Source of the DNA: Granulosicoccus sp045106855
GTDB lineage: Bacteria > Pseudomonadota > Gammaproteobacteria > Granulosicoccales > Granulosicoccaceae
Length of the DNA: 64,000 bases
Assembly: GCA_045106855.1 (NCBI GenBank)
Contig: JBGCFI010000074.1
Span: forward strand, 62,001 to 126,000
Direction: 5' to 3'
In this document: one piece after another, positions 41,569 through 50,986 of the stretch
How the letters are laid out: every line of letters begins with the position of its first letter
Position numbering within the stretch: position 1 is the first letter of the stretch
The notes under the pieces: generated by a model
The model's database searches: none
What the model saw: the letters and a program-made list of their open reading frames with translations, nothing else
Told to the model about the DNA's origin: nothing
Position numbers and translations under genes: made by a program

Positions 41569-41805
41569 CTAATTCAAATCAGACGCAAACAACTGTTTAC
41601 ATGTATCCGACTCTGACATTTCACCATACCGTTCATGTAATTCGCATGCGGCGCCATTAAAGTCTTCAGGGGGATCCACGAATACCGGGGCCCTGGATTC
41701 AGACAGGCTATTCCATTCATCAGTAGAAAAGGCGCTAGGAGTAGTCGCGAATGGCACAGATCTCAACTTGAGATAAGCGATAGGTTTCTCGCACTCCGAA
41801 GGGCA
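41569..41805 (-). pseudogene. Possible small gene or gene remnant
   Basis: The minus strand is open for 78 codons ending at 41569, 10 bp from the convergent reductase gene. The text looks protein-like (CEKPIAYLKLRSVPFA, then VDPPEDFNGAACELHERYG). The only start is a TTG at 41766 without a ribosome site, and the similarity to protein text begins before it, right after a stop. It may be the tail of a lost gene. I do not recognise the family. Confidence 0.25.
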
Positions 41806-42102
41806 TTAACAACTCAATTGTAATTAGGAAAAATCTGGGATAGTTGCTCTCTTTCAGCAATAAATCCTCATTTCCGAATCACTATTCTGGGGCACTTTCG
41901 CCAAATCACACTTTAATGCTCTACATCCCGCCTGAGTCGAAACTCACTCCACCGTTGCTCTCCGCTACTCAGAGTCGCCTAGCTTTTCGGATAGCCGCTT
42001 GTTGTTTGATGCACCGCATGGTGTACTTTAGCGCTGACCGGTCATTCTTTAGTCAACCGAAATTGACCTTATGAATCCGAATACAACTGTACGGAGCACG
42101 CT

Positions 42103-45100
42103 TTGACTAAAATCATCGTACCCAGTCCAGCCGATCCAGTCACTCTAGCAAGTGAACTTGAACAACGACTGGATGATGACATCATAACGACTCGCCATAG
42201 CGTCCGTTTTCAGGTAAACCGCGGCAGTGGGAAGGAAGATACACTGGATGTCGACGATGCCGATATTGTCGAACTGGAAATGGAGGATGGTCAGAGGCTC
42301 TGGATGAGAGTTGAAGATCTACAGAGCGAATTCGGCTTATCACTGGATAGATCAGGACAAGACGTGCGAGATGGCGTCGTGAGAATACCAACCGCGTTGT
42401 CAATGAATGGAACAACTCGCGGACTTGGCAAATGGGTCATCAAGGGCCTAAAAATCATTGGTGTTGATATAGCAGGGAGCATCACAGATTTTGTCAAAGG
42501 AAAAGTAGAGGGTAAGCTATCCCCGGGACCCGGACTTTACCGTTGTAGTGCAAGTTCAGCCGCTACACTGCAACCTGTCACCAGGGTTGATCGCAGTAAG
42601 CCTATCCTGGTATTTCTACACGGAACAGCGTCCAGTACTGAAGGAAGTTTTGGCGCATTGTGGGAGAGCGACTCCAGTCTAATTTCCGATTTACTGAGCC
42701 ATTACGGTGACCAGGTTCTGGCATTCCAACATCAGACATTAAGTCTTAGCCCGATTGAAAATGCTCTGGATCTGCTCAAAACTCTAACGGCATTGCAAAA
42801 TACGGTACAAGGCAAACACCCCCTTAGACTACATTTGGTTTCTCATTCTCGCGGTGGCCTGATTGGGGAAATTTTATGCCGTGGAACTCGAACCAGTGGC
42901 CCTTCGTTTGATGATTCCGACATCAATTTCTTTGCTGCAGATGGGTATGCTCGAGACAAGAAAGCCATACAGGAACTAGGATCACTTCTGGACCGCACCG
43001 ATCTACACATAGAGAAATATATTAGAGTCGCATGCCCTGCACGTGGCACAACACTGGCAGACGGTCGTTTCGATCGTTACCTGACCGGCATGGTTAACAT
43101 CATGGAGAAAGTACCGGGTCTGGCAAATCCGGTTCTCGATGGCGTCAGTAGTTTGATGCTGGCGGTCGTTCATAAACGCACAGAGCCAGAGGAAATACCA
43201 GGGATTGAAGCGATGATGCCCTCTTCTCCTACCATTCGGATGCTCAACCGGCCAGATGTGACGGTCAACGCGGATTTACACGTCATTGGAGGTGATGTAA
43301 AAGCATCCGGCATTATCAACCGCTTAAAAGTCATCATTACCGACCTCTTCTATCGCGAGGACCATGATCTGGTTGTCAATACTCCCTCAATGTTCGGTGG
43401 AGCGGCGCGCGAAAAGGGTGTGCGGTACTGGGTGGACACCGGTGCAAAGGTCAATCACTTTCGCTACTTTGGTAATAGCAGTACCGCAACTCGCCTTACA
43501 GCGGGACTTTTACAAACCGATCCTGCTTTTCACAAACTGGATACGAAACCGTACGAAGTTAACGAAGACAGCTACCGTAAACGAACTTTGGATGCCCAGC
43601 CAATCGTTTTTGTCATACCTGGGGTGATGGGCAGTCATCTGTCCGTATCGGGAGATCGTATTTGGCTGGATTTTAAGCAGATTGCTTGTGGCGGTGTTAC
43701 CAAACTTGATATTGATAAACGCGCTCCGACAGTGCTGCCTGTCAAGCCTCTGGATGATGCCTATGGTGAGTTGATGAAGTATCTGTCTGCCTCACATGAT
43801 GTCCGTCCATTCGCGTACGACTGGCGCGTCTGCATTGAGGAGACGGCGGAGTTATTAAGTAAACAGGTAGAGCTTGCCCTGGAAGAAGCCGTTTCCATGG
43901 ATATGCCTGTCAGATTCATAGCACACTCCATGGGTGGTCTGGTCGTTCGTACTATGTTGGCTTCCGCCCACGGACAAGAACTATGGTCACGCATCTGTGA
44001 ACACCCAGACGCAAGATTTATCATGCTGGGCACCCCTAATCGTGGGTCACACGACATTGCATCCATGTTGATAGGACGAGATTCATTGACACGCAAAATT
44101 GCGTTACTGGATTTCAAGAATAACTATGCACAATTGCTAAAAGTCATCGCTAGATTTGATGGTGCACTACAACTGTTGCCCCATGATGGTGAATTGGATC
44201 TTTACAAAGTTGAAAGCTGGAAGCTCCTGCACGAGAACGATGTTCCTGAGAAACGAGGAGTTTTTTCTACCGGGGTCGCCAGTAAGAAAAGTGCTGGCAT
44301 AAGTTGGGTAATTCCCGACGAAGCTCAACTTGTTAACGCTGCGCGGGTACGGGATCTGATCAACTCCAGTCGAATAGATTCAGAAAGAATGATTTATGTA
44401 GCTGGGCAGGCTCCTGCTACGGCCGTTGATATTACGATCAATGATAATGCAGCAAAAAACAAACGGGTACAAGTTCACGCAACTGCCGAGGGCGATGGCA
44501 GAGTTCCGTGGAGTACAGGTATCCCTGCAAACCTCGCTTCCCGTAACGTGTACTACATGGACGCGGCACACGGAGATCTTGCCGATACAGCAGACGCCTT
44601 TCCAGCATTAAAACAGCTACTTGAACAAGGCGCTACACACCTGTTGTCCAACGCACCGGTTGTCAACCGAGGGAATAATAAAGAACGCTTTGTACTACCT
44701 GTTAGCAAGCCTGATATGTACCCGGATCGTGAAGACCTTGTGGCCGCCGCCATGGGCGGACGTCGCAAGATTAAAAGATTACCTGTGGGTAAATGTAAAG
44801 TCAGAATAGTTCACGGAAACCTTGCTCGCTCCCGATTTCCTGTCGCTGTAGGCCATTATCAGGGAGACTCTATTGTCAGTGCTGAAGGCTATCTGGATCG
44901 ACAACTTGGCGGAAGACTGAAAGAACGCCACCGCCTCGGTATGTATCCCGGAAAAAAAGGTTCCTCCATTGTTATGCTCAACTGGCCGGATAACCATGAA
45001 CTGGGGCGACATACCAACCCTGTACACCCAGGGGCCATTGTCGTTGGAATGGGAACTGTAGGAGATCTCACTCCCGGTACTTTAACGGGCACTCTTGTTG

Positions 45101-47631
45101 ACGGGCTTATGCGCTATGCGCTTGAAGTTCGCGATACTCTTGTTGAGAAATATCGTCATCAGAAACTTGACTTACCAGAAACGGTCAATGCCTCGTTAAC
45201 GTCGCTACTCATCAGTTCCGGAAACGATCTAACGGTGAGTGATGCTCTCCGGTCTATCCTTCGTGCCGTGTCAATTGTCAACGATCGACTTCAGAGACCA
45301 TCAGACGAAGCTATTGTCTCTACTGATAATTCGGAAAAAATACCCTACGTAACCATTCCCGAACTAGACATTATCGAATACTGGGAAGATCGGGCCATAC
45401 AAGCTACAAGAGCCCTCGTTAACCTGGCTGACACGAAAGACTTCGATAAACACTTCGAATTCCATCGACAAGTTGCACAAGGTAAAGACGGCAGACGACG
45501 CGTCAGTTTTGATGATTCACCTGGTTGGTGGCAACGAATGAGAATTTCCACCCTGGCTACCGGTGATCTAAGGTTCGAAACATTAACAGAGAGAGCTCGT
45601 GTTGAGTCACAACTACAATCAACTCAGCGTATTCTTGTAGACCGTTTTCTTTCTCGAGCTGCCGCAACGTCCACATACGATCCACAGCTTGGCAAAACAC
45701 TATTTGAACTGCTTATGCCTAACCAGCTTAAGCAGTATGCACCCGATAGAAGAAACCTGATACTGATGCTGGATGATAAGGCTGCTGTTTATCCCTGGGA
45801 ATTGCTGCAAGACAGCTTTGATTCCTCAGGACGCCCGATGGCCGTAGAAGCCGGAATCATACGCCAACTTATTTCTGGAAAATTTCGCCCTCAACCACTT
45901 ATGGCACAAGCGCAGACTGCACTTGTTGTCGGTGATCCTGTAGCGGATAATCTGGACAGCAACTCATTTCCTCCCCTACCGGGCGCAGCAAGTGAAGCTA
46001 GAAAGGTTGCAGCACAACTAAATGCCGCAGCATACGATACCCTTGAACTCGTCGGAAAAGATGCCAAACCTCTTGATGTAGTGACCGCACTATACGCGAG
46101 AGCCTACCGGATTGTTCATATTGCAGCACACGGGGTGTTTGACCTTCCAGTCGATGAAAACGGACGCCCCATACACATTAACGATAATGCTAAAAGAGAA
46201 AGCAACTCAAATGTAAAACGTGTTTCAGGCGTTGTTTTGGGAGATGGTATCTACCTTACACCTTCTGAATTTGAGCAAATGCGTAATGTGCCCGAATTTG
46301 TATTCATTAACTGTTGCCACTTGGGAAATCTCGCTGATTCCGAGGATGAAAAAACTGTGGAGTATCATCGTCTGGCAGCCAATGTTGCCACCCAATTGAT
46401 TCGAATGGGGGTGCGTGCTGTTATAGCTGCAGGATGGGCTGTCGATGATGAAGCCGCAAAGCTATTCGCAGATCGCTTTTACGACCGGTTTCTCGCCGGT
46501 GACAGTTTTGGCGAGGCCGTCACTGTTGCAAGGAATGCATCATATACGTTAGAGATTCGTCGTAATGGCAACACTTGGGGCGCCTATCAATGTTACGGAG
46601 ATCCCGATTTCGCTTTGCGTGCCACGAATACTTATACACGTTCTCAAAACATTGATATTCCTTTATCTCCCTCGGAACTAAAACAAAATCTTGACCTTCT
46701 CTCCATAAAAGCGGGATATGCATCTGAAGAGGATAAAAAATTAATAAACAAACAGCTTGAAAAAATAATTAGGATTATCCCGAATGACTGGTATGAATCA
46801 GGCTCTGTTTGTTCCGCGGTAGCCACCACTTATGCTGAACTTGGAAACCTTACTCAAGCCGCGGAATACTACAAAAAGGCCAACAAAAGTGCTACATCTG
46901 ATGCATCTATTGCTTCAGTTGAGCAATTGGTGAATATGAAAGCGCGTGTTGCTGCAAACAAAGGCAGTAAAATAGACGCAACAGATGACGACATAAGCAG
47001 TGCTCTGCAAGAATTGGCAGAAGCCGAAAAAATAATTGATTCCCTGATAGACATCAACGAATCGCTTGAGCGTTACTCCTTAAAGGGTAGCGTCCATAAG
47101 CGATCGGTAAAACTTGGAAACAAATCAACACAACGTAGCCAACTGCAAAAGATGGAATTTGCCTATAGCATGGCCTACGATATAGGCATTGAGACTAGTC
47201 AGACAAATACCTACTATCCGCTTCAAAACAGACTCGCCGCTCGAATAGCCCTCAGTTGGTGCAGTGGTGTCAAGGCTACCACAGAGAAAAGCAGCGTTAA
47301 ATCCGATATCAAAGAGTTACAGCGAAACATCGACAATACAGATATGCGAGAGGCTAGCTTTTGGGAATCTTGCCAGATACCGGATTTACTACTTCTGAAG
47401 GCCTTAAGCAACAACAAGATAATTTCAAAATCAGAACTTCCAGAAATTGAAAATGCCTATAAGCGAGCACGAACACGCGGAAGCACTGAGCGTGAATTTA
47501 AATCTATCGAAGCGCACTTACGCTTTTTTCTGATCGTCGCTCAGACACAACTTCCGAAAGGAAAAGATGAGACGAGAAATCTCTGCTCAACGATTAAACA
47601 TATATTAAAAACAATCGGAGGTAATCAGTAA
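42103..47631 (+). CDS. Giant dual alpha/beta-hydrolase, CHAT-protease, helical-repeat protein
   Basis: The 1842 residues join several domains. An alpha/beta hydrolase comes first (about 165-330; FLHGTASS and nucleophile Ser249 in SHSRGG). A second, LCAT/PGAP1-like hydrolase follows (about 498-830; PGVMGS, Ser609 in AHSMGG, GTPNRGSHD). Next is a region typical of CHAT-associated proteins (about 895-1015; VRIVHGNLARSRFPVAVGHY, HRLGMYPG). The caspase-like CHAT domain spans about 1195-1505, with His1343 in HIAAHGVF and Cys1405 in FINCCHLG. The tail from about 1515 is helical and TPR-like. No signal peptide is seen, so a cytoplasmic protein is likely. CHAT proteases with TPR tails act in bacterial immunity in known cases, and the lipase-like domains suggest a membrane-damaging or substrate-release function under protease control; both are inference. 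The start is TTG with GGAG six bases upstream. No obvious partner gene is adjacent. Confidence 0.85.
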   Translation: MTKIIVPSPADPVTLASELEQRLDDDIITTRHSVRFQVNRGSGKEDTLDVDDADIVELEMEDGQRLWMRVEDLQSEFGLSLDRSGQDVRDGVVRIPTALSMNGTTRGLGKWVIKGLKIIGVDIAGSITDFVKGKVEGKLSPGPGLYRCSASSAATLQPVTRVDRSKPILVFLHGTASSTEGSFGALWESDSSLISDLLSHYGDQVLAFQHQTLSLSPIENALDLLKTLTALQNTVQGKHPLRLHLVSHSRGGLIGEILCRGTRTSGPSFDDSDINFFAADGYARDKKAIQELGSLLDRTDLHIEKYIRVACPARGTTLADGRFDRYLTGMVNIMEKVPGLANPVLDGVSSLMLAVVHKRTEPEEIPGIEAMMPSSPTIRMLNRPDVTVNADLHVIGGDVKASGIINRLKVIITDLFYREDHDLVVNTPSMFGGAAREKGVRYWVDTGAKVNHFRYFGNSSTATRLTAGLLQTDPAFHKLDTKPYEVNEDSYRKRTLDAQPIVFVIPGVMGSHLSVSGDRIWLDFKQIACGGVTKLDIDKRAPTVLPVKPLDDAYGELMKYLSASHDVRPFAYDWRVCIEETAELLSKQVELALEEAVSMDMPVRFIAHSMGGLVVRTMLASAHGQELWSRICEHPDARFIMLGTPNRGSHDIASMLIGRDSLTRKIALLDFKNNYAQLLKVIARFDGALQLLPHDGELDLYKVESWKLLHENDVPEKRGVFSTGVASKKSAGISWVIPDEAQLVNAARVRDLINSSRIDSERMIYVAGQAPATAVDITINDNAAKNKRVQVHATAEGDGRVPWSTGIPANLASRNVYYMDAAHGDLADTADAFPALKQLLEQGATHLLSNAPVVNRGNNKERFVLPVSKPDMYPDREDLVAAAMGGRRKIKRLPVGKCKVRIVHGNLARSRFPVAVGHYQGDSIVSAEGYLDRQLGGRLKERHRLGMYPGKKGSSIVMLNWPDNHELGRHTNPVHPGAIVVGMGTVGDLTPGTLTGTLVDGLMRYALEVRDTLVEKYRHQKLDLPETVNASLTSLLISSGNDLTVSDALRSILRAVSIVNDRLQRPSDEAIVSTDNSEKIPYVTIPELDIIEYWEDRAIQATRALVNLADTKDFDKHFEFHRQVAQGKDGRRRVSFDDSPGWWQRMRISTLATGDLRFETLTERARVESQLQSTQRILVDRFLSRAAATSTYDPQLGKTLFELLMPNQLKQYAPDRRNLILMLDDKAAVYPWELLQDSFDSSGRPMAVEAGIIRQLISGKFRPQPLMAQAQTALVVGDPVADNLDSNSFPPLPGAASEARKVAAQLNAAAYDTLELVGKDAKPLDVVTALYARAYRIVHIAAHGVFDLPVDENGRPIHINDNAKRESNSNVKRVSGVVLGDGIYLTPSEFEQMRNVPEFVFINCCHLGNLADSEDEKTVEYHRLAANVATQLIRMGVRAVIAAGWAVDDEAAKLFADRFYDRFLAGDSFGEAVTVARNASYTLEIRRNGNTWGAYQCYGDPDFALRATNTYTRSQNIDIPLSPSELKQNLDLLSIKAGYASEEDKKLINKQLEKIIRIIPNDWYESGSVCSAVATTYAELGNLTQAAEYYKKANKSATSDASIASVEQLVNMKARVAANKGSKIDATDDDISSALQELAEAEKIIDSLIDINESLERYSLKGSVHKRSVKLGNKSTQRSQLQKMEFAYSMAYDIGIETSQTNTYYPLQNRLAARIALSWCSGVKATTEKSSVKSDIKELQRNIDNTDMREASFWESCQIPDLLLLKALSNNKIISKSELPEIENAYKRARTRGSTEREFKSIEAHLRFFLIVAQTQLPKGKDETRNLCSTIKHILKTIGGNQ

Positions 47632-47723
47632 GGACTTCCTGTTGGGTTTTGATATTATCGGAACAATGTATTGCCAATCGAAGTTGCCACGTGGCTGATG
47701 AACTCTTATCCATAAGGTCAAAA

Positions 47724-48578
47724 TCAGAGAGTCAGTTCAAGCCATGTCATTGTTACAGTTCGATTGGCCTGCCCCCGAAATATTACAGTTGCATCGTCGC
47801 TATTTACATCAATCTGCCAAATGTATCGCGCACCTTCTCGTTCCCATTGTGCGACGACGTTTCCGTTGTCATCGTAAGCTACAATACCCATCGCGCCTCG
47901 ATTATCCAGAAAACTATAAGCCCAATAGGTATATCCGTTGTAGACAAGCACCGGACATTCAACACTGCCTCTGGCTTCATCGGGGTCTGCTATGCAAATG
48001 ACTTGCATACCTTCAGGTATCACATCTGGAGGGGCCAGACGTGGAACGGCGTCTACACGTGGTATCTGAGGAGTAGCAGCTATAACAACCACATCCGGCT
48101 GGCTAAATTCGGCCCCATTGTTAACCACTAGCTGAGCGATGTATACCCCTTGAACATCAGCGATAAAAAAAGGCATACCAAGGGATCTGTCATTCAATAC
48201 TGCTGAACTACCACCCGGCTTTTTGGTCAATGTCCAGAAGTAGTTCAGGTCTGTAGTAACCGTATCGGTTGACCCAGTGCCATCCAGTACAATAGTATCG
48301 CCAAAAATAGCCACTTGGTCAGGCCCGGCGTTCGCTATGGGCCCAGAAACATTGTCCGGTTGTCCCTGGTCATTAGGAACCTGCCCTGATCCGCCACCAG
48401 CAGAGGAGGATTGATTACTACCGCTACTGCAACCATGTAGCGCCACAGCAATCAGCAATATGGCGAATGCCCGAAGATTAAGGCCTTGTTTTATCAATCG
48501 ACAAGCTGTATTGGCATGCACAGGATAATGTCGGTACAAATTCTTCATCGATGCTGTATTCACCCGTTGGATTGGCAT
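47724..48578 (-). CDS. Lipoprotein with PKD-like domain
   Basis: The 284-residue frame contains a lipoprotein signal (AFAILLIAVALHGC), a low-complexity Ser/Gly linker and a PKD/Ig-like domain (about 85-170; ANAGPDQVAIFGDTIVLDG, LNYFWTLTKKPGGS). A C-terminal domain of unknown type follows, rich in aromatics. An internal ATG ten codons in (48548) is an equally good start. It is a predicted exported surface or periplasmic protein, convergent with the CHAT gene. No operon partner is seen. Confidence 0.75.
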   Translation of the reverse strand: MPIQRVNTASMKNLYRHYPVHANTACRLIKQGLNLRAFAILLIAVALHGCSSGSNQSSSAGGGSGQVPNDQGQPDNVSGPIANAGPDQVAIFGDTIVLDGTGSTDTVTTDLNYFWTLTKKPGGSSAVLNDRSLGMPFFIADVQGVYIAQLVVNNGAEFSQPDVVVIAATPQIPRVDAVPRLAPPDVIPEGMQVICIADPDEARGSVECPVLVYNGYTYWAYSFLDNRGAMGIVAYDDNGNVVAQWEREGARYIWQIDVNSDDATVIFRGQANRTVTMTWLELTL

Positions 48579-48842
48579 TCGATACCAGTATCTATATATC
48601 CGGACGGATGAACACTAATATTATCTGCAGTAAATTGCAAGACCAGTTGCCCGATTGACCGAAATATTGACTACGAATATTGCGCAAATATCAGCCAGAC
48701 AATGCTCGTCTCTACCTGAACAATATACAACCAGAAGAGACAGAAAAAACCTGCACAATTCTCAGTTCAGTTGATAAAACGATCAATCAGCGAAACCCAA
48801 GCCTAAGAACGGACAGCATCATCATCAGTCTCAAGGTCTCCT

Positions 48843-49796
48843 TTACGTCAACGCATTCAGAGCTTTACCTTTAGAAAAGCCGTTAACGTGCTCAACTGTC
48901 TGGCGCCAGACTTCCGCGCGTGCCTGTTCACTAGCCCAGGCAACATGTGGTGTCACCAATACGTTGGGTTCATCTAGAACTGTGAGTAGTGGATTATCCG
49001 GATTCGGTGGCTCAACACTAAGTACATCGAATCCAAAACCCGAGATTTGACCAGCACGTAAAGCATCAACCAACGCTTGTTCATCAACAAGGCCACCGCG
49101 CGCCGTATTCACAACAATGGGTTTCTTTTCCATTCGGGAAAATTCAGTTGCATCTATACAATGACGTGTCGAGGGTGTTAGGGGTGCATGGATGCTCAGA
49201 ACATCCGAGGTGGCAATGACCTCGTCCCAAGGTGTGTATAAAGGACCCAGACCAGACACATTCTTGTGAGCAGCGAACACAGGTTCCATACCAAAAGCAC
49301 GGGCAATGGATGCAACGGATTGCCCGATTGCGCCTTCTCCAATAATCCCAATCCGGGATCCTGCTAAATCTTTCAGTGGATGGTTGAAAAAGCAAAACTG
49401 TTCTGAGCGTTGCCACTCACCGGCTATCACATCATCAACATACGCTTTGATGGAGCGACGCAAAGCCAGAATAAGGGCGAATGTATGCTCCGGTACTGTA
49501 TGAATTGCATAACCGCGAACATTCGAAACCTGAATTCCCTGTTTACGGCATGCGTCAATGTCGATAACATCGTAGCCAGTAGCAGCCACACTGATCATTT
49601 TCAGGTCTGGTAGCCCAGCAAGTGTTTCAGCGCGCAGGGGAGCCTTGTTGGTAATAACGATATCCGCACCTTTCGCCCGCTCCAGTACCTGTTCTGCGCT
49701 CGTTTTTTCATACTCCACCCACTCATGCGTGAAGTCAGGACGGGTCAGCTCAATATTAGGTCCCATCGAGGCCCGGTCCAGAAACACTACTTTCAT
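48843..49796 (-). CDS. hprA: Hydroxypyruvate reductase (D-2-hydroxyacid dehydrogenase family)
   Basis: The 317-residue enzyme has the NAD-binding motif GEGAIGQS, the substrate Arg in NTARGGLVDE, Glu in DVLSVEPPNPDNPL and the catalytic His in TPHVAWAS. This set, and its place as the last gene of a serine-cycle operon, supports hydroxypyruvate reductase, which makes D-glycerate from the product of serine-glyoxylate aminotransferase. I chose the ATG at 49796 over the TTG one codon earlier. A 143-bp gap separates it from mclA. Confidence 0.88.
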   Translation of the reverse strand: MKVVFLDRASMGPNIELTRPDFTHEWVEYEKTSAEQVLERAKGADIVITNKAPLRAETLAGLPDLKMISVAATGYDVIDIDACRKQGIQVSNVRGYAIHTVPEHTFALILALRRSIKAYVDDVIAGEWQRSEQFCFFNHPLKDLAGSRIGIIGEGAIGQSVASIARAFGMEPVFAAHKNVSGLGPLYTPWDEVIATSDVLSIHAPLTPSTRHCIDATEFSRMEKKPIVVNTARGGLVDEQALVDALRAGQISGFGFDVLSVEPPNPDNPLLTVLDEPNVLVTPHVAWASEQARAEVWRQTVEHVNGFSKGKALNALT

Positions 49797-49939
49797 CAAT
49801 ATTTGCCTTTTGTTGTGAACTAGCCCTTTCAGTCTTTAGCCAGTAGGTGAAATGTCATACCAACGGGAATTATCTCAATTCAGACAGGGTTTGTCTCAAC
49901 GACTTGCTAACTGAAACGCTAAAACCACAGCAATGCGGG

Positions 49940-50917
49940 TCAGGCTACCGCTATTTGTCGTGATTTCTCAACCAGCACCTCTGCCTGACGAATTGACGCA
50001 TAATCAATCAACCGGCCATCAAGAGACACTGCGCCCTTACCCGCCTTTTCCGCATCTGCCATGGCCTCAAGGATTCTCTGTGCCTTGCTCACCTCCTGAG
50101 TCGACGGGCTCATGATCTCATTCGCCATGCTTATCTGGCTTGGATGAATAGCCCACTTACCTTCACAACCAAGTACCGCAGCCCGTTTAGCGGACGCAAT
50201 GTAACCTTCAGGATCCTTGAAATCACCGAAGGGACCATCGATTGGCCGCAGTCCATTCGCACGGCACGCAACGACCATTCGCGCGAGCGCGTAGTGCCAC
50301 ATATCACCCCAATGCGTCTGTCTTCCCTTAGCTTCGTCAGGATCAGTGAGCACCGCATAATCAGGATTTACTCCACCAATAACCGTTGTGCGAGCCCGTG
50401 TTGAAGCTGCATAGTCGGCGACACCAAAATGCAGACTCTCATTGCGCTTAGACGCGGCTGCAATTTCATTAACATTCTGCATTCCAAGTGCCGTCTCGAT
50501 AATGTGCTCAAGCCCGATGCGTTTTTTGTAAGACCTGGCATCTTCAATCTGGGTTAACAGCATGTCGATTGCGTAGACATCAGAAGCTGTTCCCACTTTC
50601 GGAACCATAATCAGTTCGAGCCGCTCACCTGCCTGCTCCACAATATCAACAACGTCACGGTACATGTAATGGGTATCCAAACCATTAATACGAATAGACA
50701 TCGTCTTGTTTCCCCAATCCATCTCATTCAGGGACGCTATAATATTTTTCCTGGCCTGCTCTTTCTCATCAGGTGCGACCGCATCCTCCAGATCCAGAAA
50801 TATCACATCAGCATCAGAATCAGCAGCCTTCGCAAAAAGATCGGGTTGCGAACCTGGCACAGCCAGCTCACTACGGTTAAGTCTGGCTGTTGCCTGCTCT
50901 ATGATGTGAAAACTCAT
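49940..50917 (-). CDS. mclA: L-malyl-CoA lyase (HpcH/HpaI aldolase family)
   Basis: The 325-residue protein has the citrate-lyase-beta fold with DVIFLDLEDAVAPDEK, VPKVGTASDVYAID and the ETALGM loop, close to malyl-CoA/beta-methylmalyl-CoA lyases. In the serine cycle it splits malyl-CoA into acetyl-CoA and glyoxylate. AGGAG lies 10 bases before the ATG. It follows ppc after 69 bp and stands in the order known from methylotroph operons (mtkA-mtkB-ppc-mcl). Confidence 0.92.
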   Translation of the reverse strand: MSFHIIEQATARLNRSELAVPGSQPDLFAKAADSDADVIFLDLEDAVAPDEKEQARKNIIASLNEMDWGNKTMSIRINGLDTHYMYRDVVDIVEQAGERLELIMVPKVGTASDVYAIDMLLTQIEDARSYKKRIGLEHIIETALGMQNVNEIAAASKRNESLHFGVADYAASTRARTTVIGGVNPDYAVLTDPDEAKGRQTHWGDMWHYALARMVVACRANGLRPIDGPFGDFKDPEGYIASAKRAAVLGCEGKWAIHPSQISMANEIMSPSTQEVSKAQRILEAMADAEKAGKGAVSLDGRLIDYASIRQAEVLVEKSRQIAVA

Positions 50918-50986
50918 GGATTTATAACTCCTGGAAACGAAATTCTAAGGATATTGAATATGTGGTCCGTGGACTCAATCGAAAAA

